From: Chaunax sp. Z400
Lineage: Eukaryota; Chordata; Actinopteri; Lophiiformes; Chaunacidae
Assembly (NCBI GenBank): GCA_037577475.1
Contig: CM075202.1
Span: forward strand, 10,112,501-10,176,500
Direction: 5' to 3'
Length of the DNA: 64,000 nt
The translations under genes and the position numbers were made by a program. The notes under the pieces were generated by a model. That model was given only the letters and a program-made list of their open reading frames with translations, was not told the DNA's origin and ran no database searches. Shown piece by piece: positions 34,101-44,629 of the stretch (within the stretch, counting starts at the first letter, position 1; the number at the start of each line of letters is the position of its first letter).

Positions 34101-37100
34101 GGAGTTGAACATTTCATCTCTCATCTGTGAGAACTGGATCAACCGAAAGACATGAAAGACGGATCGCAGTCAACACACGGTCATCATTTGCTCTGTGGTA
34201 TTAAGTCATTTCCTCCAACCAAACCTTACCTTGTCCTCAATATGTGTGTCTTTGAACACCAGGGTCAGTGGAGTGATGTGCTCCCGGTGCATACGCTCAC
34301 TGCTTCGAACCTCAATAGCATGTTTGATGCGTTTGTTAATCTCCTTGGAGGTGGACTGCCATATGTTAGGCATTGAGCCGTTCGTAAAGGAGGCCAGGAT
34401 CTGCAAAAAAAGGATACGATGCTGTGAACTCAATCAGGTCGGAGCTGGTATATGTCATTTTTGTCTACCATTTTTACTGCTTAAGGGCAACAATAGTTTT
34501 GTATCCCTGCACCTACACTGTTCATGTCAATGAATTTCCCAAAGGGCATCTCTGCGTTCCATGTTCGATTAGTTTTCTGGATTTTTCGGGGCTCTATATG
34601 GTCAACTTTGTTCCTCTCCTCTTGAGGGCAGATGAGGAAAGTGTCGATATTGTGTTTGAGCAGAAACTCATTCCTATCGCGGCCGTGACCATCTTCTGTT
34701 TTGTAGGTGCCCTCTAGACAGTCCAGGGTTGCTCTTGAGATGTGGATTCGACTGGAGGAGAGAGAATACAGGCGCAGAAAATGATCTGTGATGTATAAAA
34801 AAATTCTCTCAAGAAGTATTTGCTTGCAGTCTTTCAAGTATTGTCTAATGTAGAAAAAAAAACAACTTTAATGCACTTTGTTGTGTTTCAATGTTTCCAA
34901 AAAAAAGTGATTGGGATCATTGCTGAACATCAGGCACTCACTTCATAACAAGACACAAATTTTGACTAAGTTTCAATTTTTTTAATTAACTTAAATTGGC
35001 TTTTTCTTGTCTTGTGGAGGTTCAGCAATTTTTCGAGGCACTTCAAATAAAAATTTTTTGTGCAAAAATATAGATTTATACATATAGAATACACCAATAC
35101 AATGACATGGCTCAAAAATCTAATCATCTAAGATAGGGTAATAAAAGTAGCAATAAATAGCTAAACATAAATATATGTGGGAATCAAGGCAGAAATCATA
35201 TGTTATACATCATAAGGCTACTCTGGTGGTAGTTTGCACTTTCAGAGACAACTCACCCTGGTATGCCCCCAGCTTCCAGCATGTTGGCAATGCCCACGTC
35301 CCAGGACCAGACGTCAAACTGCCATTTCTGCAGGCCAAGCACCCCACACAGGACAGATCCAGAGTGGATCCCGATCCTCATGTCCATATCAAAGTTCAGC
35401 TGCTTTCGCACATACCTATTTTGGTGGGTAGCGAAGTGACCAAGAGCTATATATGTTTATTTTTTTAACATCATTCTCTTGCTGCCCTCTCTTGAAAAGT
35501 GGTGATATTAAATTGATCATTGTTTTGCAGGAAATGGTATGATAACCTCTCACAAAGTTCAGTGATTGAAGACTGACCTTATGGTGTTGATCATTGCAAG
35601 GCCCATCTCAACACAATGACGGGCATGGGCACGCTGTGGCTCAGGGACCCCTGACACACAGTAGTAACAGTCTCCAAGTATTTTGATCCGCAGGCAGTGG
35701 TGCTCCTAGGGTAAGAAAGAGGAAACAGAAAATAAATTGTGAAGTTGTGTTAAATGTATGTTATCTTGAAAGCTCTGAGATTCTCACTTCTGCTAGTCGG
35801 TCAAAGCGTCCAAAGAGCTCGTTGAGGGTTCGGACCAGATCCTGCGCTGACAGGTTCATGGACAACAGAGTGAAACCCTTGATGTCTGCAAAAAGGATGC
35901 TGCAAAGAGGAGAGACAGAGTTATAAAATCATCAACAAGATTAAAATAAAAGCCATTCATTACTGTTTTATGTCCTTCTTTATGTCTTTAATTTAAAAAC
36001 CACGTAAATACAAATATTTGTATTTGTTAAATGTTATATGTGTGTGTACCTAACATCTTTGTAGTGGTGGATATAGATCTTGTGAAACTCATGAGGACTG
36101 AGCTCATCGTCCAAAGAGCTCATGTCAGCGATCATCTCCAAGGCAACAAAGCGAGGCAGGATAGACAGAACCAGACGCTCCTGTGTGGCAAAATAATAAA
36201 ATCTATTGAACAGTGGTATAATCAGTATAATTCTTGTTTAAGATAATGCATTTTTTTATCATTTGGATGATAAATATTGGTACAGAGCTCAATCTCTGGA
36301 GAAGAGTATATTCCTGTCAATAGCAGCAGTTACCATACCTGTCTCTGGTTCTCTTGCTCGAGTTTGAGACGACCCTCAATGCAGCGCCGTGTCTCCAGGA
36401 ATACCTGTCTCTGAGCATGGTCAGTCAGGTAGTGAATAAACAAGCCAGCTGTATTCATACCAAGGTACAGCAGGCCTTTGGCAAACACCTGCATCCAAGA
36501 GAGATTTTAAATTTATACATTTGACTGTAACCAGGGAATTCCCTCTGCACCTGAGCTAAGAAGAGGATAGAAAATAGGAAATTGGCTCATCCTCCTCTTC
36601 TAATGAACTTGAGTGGAGTCAGAAGGAGAATTTGGATATTTAGTAGGCCTGTAGACAATATCTAAGGTTGTGGATGGGAAAAACTAATAATAGCTGTCAT
36701 TAATGGGTATATATAACCTTAGAGTATCTTCAGTATCAATAAAATGAGCCCAACCGTTTGATAAAACATGGCTTGTCATGGCAATTTGCTGGTGCGCTCA
36801 AAAGACAATTTTACACTTACGATTTGAGAATTAGGAAATGTATAGAAAGACAGTGAATTACAGATACCTCCAGTTTATTAGGATCTGGAACACATGACTG
36901 CACATGATAGAAATAATTATAAATCCTTATGAGAAAAGCCACAAAACTTAGCTCAGAAGGAAAGCTTATCTATAATGAATAGGACTAAGATGTTATTGTA
37001 TAGTATACTTGGATAGTACTTATCAATAAACAATTTATTCAGCTGATTTTCTCACCTTTCTCCAAAGTGTGGCATCATTGTGGTAGCGCACTATCTCCAC

Positions 37101-38791
37101 CAGAAGATGCAGTACTGAGGTGCAGGAGCCGGCGCACATGGCCCACAGCAGAGGTAATGGCAGCAGAGTGTATGTGGCAAATAACGTGAACAAAACATAC
37201 CATGAAGGGTCTTTTTCTAGTCCATAAACCAGTCCTCCCAGCACCTGCATGGTCTGCATCAGCCAGCTGGCTAAGCCAGCAAAATGAAGCCACTGTGGAG
37301 ACATGGAGTCTTTGCAGGTTAACACCAGGATGCACAGTGCGACTGCTAACAACATGAAAATGCCCGTCATGCAGCCACGCAAAGTGTCTGTGACTGCCTC
37401 GGGGGCCACTGCCAGGTATAGAACCAATACATTTAGCTTGGCCACCGCATCAATTACATTGGTAATGGCTAGAGAGTTGCGTCTTTGGTGGGAGTAGTGT
37501 TGCTGGTAGAGTTTCTCCAGGTCACGTGACTTAAAGGTATGCCTCAGGGTGGGTATGTAGACTCCACGAATTGTGTGTCTCCAGCGTGCAAAGAAGTCGG
37601 CATCACTGGCGTAGTCATTGAAAGAACTCCTGACACTGCTGTGTGTGCAGGTGGAACCACGTGTCTGGGAAGGCTGCACTCTAAATGTGGACGAGCGGCG
37701 CTTTGTGACCCCGCGTGAGCCCTTGTTGCGAATTTGTCTGTTGATCTCCTCCATGTAGGTATCCGTCACAAAGATTTTACGAGCTGGCTCCACACCCACC
37801 TGTCAAACGCGAAAGAAAAAAGCGGATGTGTTTACTGTAACATCAAGCAGAAATGGCTTCATGGTGGAAAGTAAACTAGTTATGGCCACTTAGGAAGATG
37901 GTGTCTGTTTATTTATACAGTGTAAAGTTCTTGATAAATATCACTGAACTGCATTTTTGGACACTGGTCAATGATTAGAAGCTCTGGTCACCACAAAAAC
38001 GCAGACTACTTTCCCACTACCCCTACTGGTGCCCACACATTTTTATTAGCTAGGATTTTATTGTATCAAGCCTGATTTTGGCTGCGTAGACAATAGAGAA
38101 GAGAGCTGAAGAGAATACCTTGGAATGAACAAATCACATTATGTCAAAATCATTTTGAATATTTTTTTCAAGACTTTGAGCACCACAAAATAAATACCAA
38201 TTGCCTCAAGAAAAGAAAATATTGTAAAACTAAAACTATTTGTAGTGGGACAGTGGTCGAAGTAGTCAGAACTATTACAGAGTAAATATAGCAGTGCCAC
38301 AGTAGTGAAAAAGGTGGTGGTAGAGATGGCGCCAATTCTTCTTTATCTGCATACTATTGGCTTAATCTATGCAAATACATTGTGTTTATTACTTGATTTA
38401 ATTGCTGTATAAATAATGTGAATCTGGAAAGCAAATAGTTACTTAAGATGTCATTTAAATGTGGTGATGTAAAAACTACATTATTTGCTACTCAAATGTA
38501 GTGGAGTAGAAGTATAGAGTGATCGAAATTAGAAACATAAAGGCACCTCATAATTATACTTATAGTAATCGAATAAATGTAGTTTTTCACCACTGCTGCA
38601 GGATAATCAATCACCTGGGCACTGAGCTCCTGCTGGATGATGATGTGTTTCACAGCATTCTGCCACAGCATCTTTTTTCGCCGCAGCCCAGGGGACAGGG
38701 CCGCCGTCAGGCAAGCTGGCTCACGCAGCTCCATAGGGGAGACCTGTGTTGTCTCAGCAAAGGTCACCATGATGACCTCAGCTGACCTCAT
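29418..38791 (-). CDS. Adenylate cyclase type 8-like (Ca2+/calmodulin-type membrane cyclase)
   Basis: Twenty exons: 38791-38615, 37799-37056, 36488-36339, 36180-36050, 35899-35788, 35705-35578, 35415-35257, 34751-34517, 34400-34230, 34133-34033, 33596-33395, 32918-32826, 32741-32581, 32478-32397, 32234-32076, 31646-31500, 31321-31229, 31086-30972, 30814-30612 and 29633-29418. They total 3579 nt, about 1192 residues. Layout: N-terminal LWQNAVKHI, matching the AC8 calmodulin motif; six-helix M1 to about residue 330; C1a with metal-binding Asp in ILFADIKGFT and ILGDCYYC; M2 at about 680-885; C2a with KIKTIGSCYMAASGL, QYDIWG and VNLASRMDS; and a C-terminal VVFGLVQ resembling the AC8 C2b calmodulin region. 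It makes cAMP at the plasma membrane. It looks catalytically intact. It is closest by eye to ADCY8 rather than ADCY1 or ADCY3, and is probably a paralogue of true adcy8. The start could also be the Met at 38770. Confidence 0.93.
29975..30265 (+). repeat. Interspersed repeat with two imperfect internal copies
   Basis: Within the last cyclase intron, two roughly 100-bp segments share the order TTTATC/TTATC, then GGATC..., AAT..TGA/GGGT, then AAGTTTCATGA, followed by AATC and the phrase CATAACCTC. I recall similar phrases as high-copy dispersed sequence in teleosts. Family not assigned. Confidence 0.5.
31120..31147. repeat. (GA)n microsatellite next to a cyclase 3' splice site
   Basis: About 14 GA units on plus, CT on the transcribed strand, ending 33 nt upstream of the acceptor of the exon at 31086-30972. 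Confidence 0.95.
38251..38595 (-). mobile_element. Non-autonomous repeat of the ACTTAAGTAC-type teleost family, minus orientation
   Basis: The ends are CAGTGGT... and ...ACCACTG, forming a short terminal inverted repeat. Internal phrases such as GTAGTGGAGTAGAAGTAT match in reverse the copy at 43110-43618. CAGTG ends suggest a hAT-type MITE, but no 8-bp target duplication is visible, so the class is uncertain. It lies in intron 1 of the cyclase, ending 19 bp from the exon 1 donor. Confidence 0.55.
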
Positions 38792-40216
38792 CTGTTGGTC
38801 TCAGATCAGGAGGAGGCGGCAGCCTGGAAATATTATTGGAGATGGAAAAAAAAGGAAAAATGGTGGTTGGAGATGAGTAAGATTTGCTTCAGGCCACAAT
38901 GTGCTGTTCTCACACTAACCACATAATGAACGTTCATTTTATACATTAAGTTCTGTAAACATGGTTTATACTGGTGTGGGGTTAGAAGAATGATAGGATT
39001 TAATAGGTGAAAGGGCGTTGATGGGGGTCTAATGAATGATGCTTTTGAGTTCCATTATGGGAAAAAGAGCATCCAGTATTTCTGGAGATTGCCCTAAGGT
39101 AGGGGGTAAAAGTCAGGAAATCTTGACCTCTGCAGCTTTGATTTTGTTCAGTCTTTTTTTTTTCAATGTCTCCTTTTAGTGCAAAATTAAACTGCTGCAT
39201 GTTTAACTAAATTTGCTGAATTTTACAGACAAAAAAAGGGACATAAGTGCAATAAAAAATTTCTGATTTTATCTAAATGCAACAAATTATTACTGCAAAG
39301 TTGGGAAGTTAAATTCAATTCATTATATTTTTTAAACTTTAACCCATCTTTTTTCAGAAAGTATACTTTTTATAATTTTTTTATATTTATTTACAATTTA
39401 TAATGGGGTTAGGGGTTATATCAAAGCATCTTTAAAGACTTTGGCATTTGATTTGTGTGGATCGAACTTGTGTCTGCTGTGCACATTCAGAAATAGCCAG
39501 GCTCCATGTGCCAAAAGAATGACAGCTTTCCAACAAATTATCTCGTGGCCACATTTAGACCTGAGCTGGTTAATGCCCAGGGTTAAACTCCTTCAGGTCC
39601 TTTGGGTCTCGATGCTGCTCTCCAACAAACTGCTCTCACCCAATCACCATCCACTGTCACCTGATTCTCAACATGTCTCCGCACTTCACAGACTGGATAG
39701 GATGAAGACGTCACATTATAGAAGAGTCAATCTTTTAATCAAGACAGTCATTATGGCAACTGAAAATATTTGCCCTGTGAGTCAGTGCTACAGTATGGTA
39801 GCATTTTATTTGATCAAATTGTTAATCAAACACAGAGAACATTAACGTTTCTCTCCTGTGAAGAGATCTCTCATTAATCTGATAATGAAACATTTAGTAA
39901 ACAATATTAAAACAAAATAAAGACTTATTTTTTTATTAGACGGGCTACATCTGTTTTGGGAAACCAAGAGTTGTGTAGAGGGAGACTAAGGATTTCCAGC
40001 ACCTGTTTACCTTCTTGTAAGGTGCACAGAGAATGGAAAAAGCCTGAAGACGTCACAACTACAGCAAAAGTATAATATAATATATAGTATAATATAAAGA
40101 AAAATATTAATGTAACACAAACACCTTTACTATTGTGGTATTCATCGTGATGAAGGCTATTGGTCAGACAAACAAAATGTATGCATGGTTCCAAAACTGA
40201 CCTTTATTGCTTTACA

Positions 40217-40291
40217 TTATGTATATCCACCCCTCATGTCCAGCACTCGCCATACGTGTTCGGCCAGCTCGTCATAATCCAGTTTTTCCAT
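40217..40291 (-). other. Orphan 24-codon reading frame, possible exon or relic
   Basis: The frame begins MEKLDYDELAEHVW, has an in-frame TGA 6 bp upstream of the ATG, is preceded by an acceptor-like TTTTCAG about 30 bp upstream, and contains GGGTGG, which could act as a donor after DMRG. GC content is higher than in the flanks. I do not recognise the peptide. It could be a true short ORF, an exon of an unknown gene, or a relic. Confidence 0.3.
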
Positions 40292-43109
40292 CGCTCAGGA
40301 ATCGTATGCAAATCTGAAAATTAAGGCGTAATCCGTGAAGGGGAAAATTAAACCTGAAATAGTCCCTACTGTCCCAAACTGATGAGGAAAGAGGACATAA
40401 AAGATCCAGCCAAGAAGTGTGGAGTTGCTCGGGCAGGGTTGTAGGTCACCACCTGGGCTATTTTGAAATGAAGTCAATAACTACCATGGAGCAGAGCTGC
40501 AGGAGTGAGGAGTGTAAAGAGGATTACTTAGTCAGCAGCCACTCTCACTGGCAGGCAAACCTCACATCATCGCCACCAAGACAATGCCAAGATAAACACA
40601 ATGCTCCCAAACATTTGCCCAGACACGCATTGCGATCAGTGCTTTTTCATACGCACTACTACAGTTTACTTTTACGTTTACTCTAACCACAATTCTGATG
40701 TAATCACAGAAACTGAAAGCAGTGTTGCTGCCTCTATATTGGCTTGGTGTTCTTATGGGTATGTGCTATTGAAGACATGAGGATGAACAGTTAAAAACAT
40801 GACCTAAAAGCCCAAAACCAGGCAGACTGTGTAAGAAGGGAAGCTGAATCATCTCTCATCTAGTGATTGCATCCTAAGACAACAACAAACAGAAACTAAT
40901 AAAACTGCCTTTGATATGTCATTAAATTAATGTATTTATAAAAACACTGATGACATGTTTATCTGATGATGAACACAACAGCTGTTTGGAGCTGAAAGGA
41001 TAGGTTCACTGTTTTTCAATCCAGACCATAGTCTTCTCCGTGGGCATAAAAGATCCAACAGCAACAACTAAGTCCTTAAACCTATTGACCCTACATCTTG
41101 GAAGGTTTTATCTACTGTATGACCAGATGGGAGCGACCTGAACTCACTAAACAAGGGGTGACGAGGGTCGGCAAGGATCGACTGGGCCATTCGTAGTGGT
41201 TCTGACTTTGAACAGTGGAGAGAGGTCATTCATTCAAGAAACAACCAGCAGATAAAAGAGAAGGATGAAACAAACCCAATAAAACAAGGAGAAAACATTC
41301 TCATAAAAGAGGTGTTGACATTAAAACAAGTACAGGCGCTGATCGGCCTTTGCACTAATTTCATCTGTGTTTGATTAAAAAGTTACTTCTATTAAGCCTT
41401 TTCTTACTATATCATGCTAGTTAATATTATGCAAAGACAAGGCCTAATATATAGCCAATGTACAAATGTAATGAGCATTATGTGTCGTCTTAAACAGTGT
41501 CGTTGTCGGTGCATCTTAATGTTGTTTTCACAAGTCATCCTCATCAAATAAGTTCAGTTAAGCTATTCTGATTCACCTGCTACAAATTTACCCCTTAATA
41601 GTGTGTTTTTGTTTTCAATAATAGAATAAGAAAAGGGCCAACAAAAAGACAATATCAGCAAGAGAAACAGGCAAGCTGAAACAGACAATCGGACCTCAGT
41701 ATTGATGATAATCAGGACTCATTGAGTTGATAGCATCAGCAGGCCTGTGGTCCCTACGGCTGTAAGCTGGTTAAAGTTTTTGAGACTTGATTTGCTAATT
41801 GTGTCCTGGCAAGGACAAGGTCTCTAAGGCTGATCTAATGAGTTCCCATCTGTCCCACTGTAACTCAGCTCAGACCTTTCTTAGTGATTAGTGTGTGTCT
41901 AAAAATAGCCGCCAAATCTAATGCAATTAGTTCTACTATAACTGCTACCACATCAGCATACGTCTCTGACACTTGGCAAATATTCATGAAGCACCTTTGA
42001 AAATGTTCAATAGTAAGTCAATATTATGAGTGACACTGAGAGGGAATGAGTGAGTCATTGTAGATCATTCTGCTGTAAAATAGCCTTTGTGTTCATTATG
42101 AGCAAAATATTTAATGTCTGTGAGTCTCTGTCTACTGTTCACACTCAATCTGTATTATATGTTGTCTCTTTATTTGAAGTGCCTGTAAACTTGTGTCCGA
42201 ACACAAACCCTTAGGAGTCTGACCCTTTTCCCAGTATTAAACAGTTTGGTAATCCACCCACACCAGCGGAGGCTGGCTGAGGGGCAGGGGCAGCAAAAAA
42301 TACAAATAATATAAAAAAAAGGCACCAGCTGTATGCTTTGGGGCACCAGCACACCGGATCTCATGATGCATTTATGATGAAACAGTTACAAACCCAGGTT
42401 AAGATGCATCTCTGAAATAAAAGCATGCAGGAAACTATTAACTACTTAACTATTTAGAGGCACATGGAGACCAAATAGTTTTCTAGCATGCAGGGCACCT
42501 TGGAGGGCACTTCATTATGTTTTAATATTTTTATATTCTACTCTTGCACGGCAATACAATAAGTTACAAGTATATCTTGCTATGACAACTTTCCAGACCC
42601 CTTTGTTTTGAGCTTTAGCTTAGGCATCATTAGCTCAAAATAAGCAAGGTGGTATTATCCCAGGTCCCACGCCAACAACCATCTAATGGGATGGCTGAAC
42701 ACATAAAGAGATTCCAGCAGCGCAAAGCATAGAAGGACAAAAATACTGTCTCATGGAAGACTCAGGGATCAGGTGGCTTAGGTGGGGTTAAAGGAATGTG
42801 GAATTTAAGGCCTTAGCATGCTACGTGGACAACTCACTTACTGTATACATCCATTCTAAGAAGCTCCAAATTTAGACATCATAAAAAGATGTAAGATAAG
42901 GTGGCATGACATATACACCAGTTATGATATACTTACTTATTTTTTAGGTCTGCTTATTTTTAGGTCATTATATTGCAATGTAACAATAGACATGATCATA
43001 ATCTCAGAGATTACATAACACTATTCAATCAGATTCTCCTGAGTCACTGCTCTCATCAACTGGTAGACACAACAATTGGACACTGATATACAGTATATCA
43101 AATAAATGA

Positions 43110-43618
43110 AGTGGTAGAATGTACCTAGTTCCAGTTACTCAAGTACTGTACTTTAGTACAATTTTGACATAATTTTGATTTTATGCTACTTTACTTTATT
43201 TCATTTCAGAGGAAAATATGGTACTTTTATATTGTACTTGTTGACAGCTATCTTTAGTTACTTTTTACATAAAGCATTTTATAAGCTTATATGTATAATG
43301 CAATTCTATAGAAATAATCTACTTAAATTTATAAAGCATTGTAAATGGGCTCCATGTTAACTATCTGCAGAGTGAAAACACTCTTGCATGTATATATCGG
43401 AAATAAAAACAGAATAATATAATTTAATATGATAGTATGACACTGTGTGGAGCTATTCTGCATTATTAGAACTTTCATTTTTGATATTCAAAGTACATTG
43501 TGCAGATAATACGTATTTACTTTCACTTAAGTCTAATTTTTAATTCAGGAATTTGACTTGTATTGTAATGGTATTTATACTTTTGCTAAAGTAAAGCATC
43601 AGGGTAGTTTCCCCACTG
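43110..43618 (+). mobile_element. Non-autonomous repeat of the same family as 38251-38595, plus orientation
   Basis: It begins GTGGTAGAATGTACCTAG, passes through AAGTACTGTACTTTAGTAC and TTTATGCTACTTTACTT, and ends near TTTGCTAAAGTAAAGC and CCCCACTG. The arrangement mirrors the reverse-oriented copy at 38251-38595. It carries no coding capacity. Confidence 0.55.
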
Positions 43619-44490
43619 AATTAATTACGCTATACAATCAAGTTTGGTTGACGTTCATAGTTTGGTTGTCGCTTATTTGGCACATTAATAATAACATTCA
43701 TTGGACTTCAGCTCAACTATCATGAGGTGAATAACTCTACCCATATGGTATTTTTTGTGCATTAAATGCTAGAATACTTATGAATTTATTTTGTCAAATA
43801 TTTGTATGAGTAATTATTTTCAAACATTTATCTTGTAAACAATATGCAGGCCCAGGTCCAGTGGCCTACTGGACTGAATGTGTTGAAACATTACTAAAGC
43901 TATGACACATTGAATGTTACAGCTAGCCAGTGACAGCTGGTAGCTTGACGACACCAGTCAACCCAAATGTATGGTTTACTGGCATTGCATAGCTAAACTT
44001 TCGTCTAGGTGGTTGATGTTAACTATCCATATGCCACACATTTCACGGAAGGTAATTTTGTTCAGTTCATGGTAAGTAATGGTTGTGGACATCTATTGTA
44101 GTTCATATAAGTGTAGTTAAGGGCTTCTCGTTAATTAACCTTAGCATAGTTAGCTGCTAGCATAAACGGATGCTAATAATAGGGGTTTAGCGTTGTTAAA
44201 TTTGACAACCTTAGGTTTGTTTATAAATTTGATAAAAATCAAGGAAAGGTACCGAAGCACTCACTCTATCATACGAAGAAAACGCTACATGAAAACCCGT
44301 GACAGCTAGCATTTGTAACATTAGCGTTAAAAATTTTTTATTGGCAAATGTCATAATTTGGAATTTATATTTGAATGTAATAACATGTTGCATTACACTG
44401 CTTTTGTCACTTATTAGGTAAACGTGAACACCTGGTCTTAACCGTGTTTTGACCGTTGTTTTGGTAATGTTAGCATACTAACTTCCACAG

Positions 44491-44629
44491 GCCAAACATA
44501 ATCCAGCGGTTTTCCTGATTTTCGAAGCGATGGTGGAGATTCTATGAAGGGTTGACGTGCCACCCATCTCCACGCCACTGTGAACCTGGAAGAGCAACGC
44601 CGCCTTGTGACAATTATCCAACATGACAG
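44491..44629 (+). CDS. efr3b: Candidate alternative first exon of efr3b (M-T-G start)
   Basis: ATG ACA G at 44623-44629 is followed directly by a GTGGGC donor and preceded by an in-frame TGA at 44608-44610. Split codon G|GG would join efr3b exon 2 at 53563 in the correct phase, giving MTGVCGCC, which resembles the N-terminus I recall for zebrafish Efr3ba. CACAG precedes 44491, so the exon could be internal to the 5' UTR, or simply lie downstream of a start site. Transcript support is needed to decide. Confidence 0.5.

Larger units (their letters stand above)
38792..44490. other. Gene-poor interval between the cyclase start and efr3b
   Basis: No multi-exon gene was recognised. It holds a 24-codon orphan frame at 40217-40291, an interspersed repeat at 43110-43618 and otherwise AT-rich unique-looking DNA. 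It could contain promoter or enhancer sequence of the two divergently oriented neighbours. Confidence 0.6.

Noticed and set aside
29418..38791. Assignment of the cyclase as ADCY3 (expected neighbour of EFR3B) or ADCY1
   Set aside because: The N-terminal LWQNAVKHI, GVYIPTLRHTFKSRDLEKLY and the MVTCAVFLRLNSLLKLAVLL segment follow ADCY8, not ADCY3.
43084..43100. Short palindrome TGATATA-CAG-TATATCA next to the repeat at 43110
   Set aside because: Small AT-rich palindromes like this are expected by chance in this base composition.
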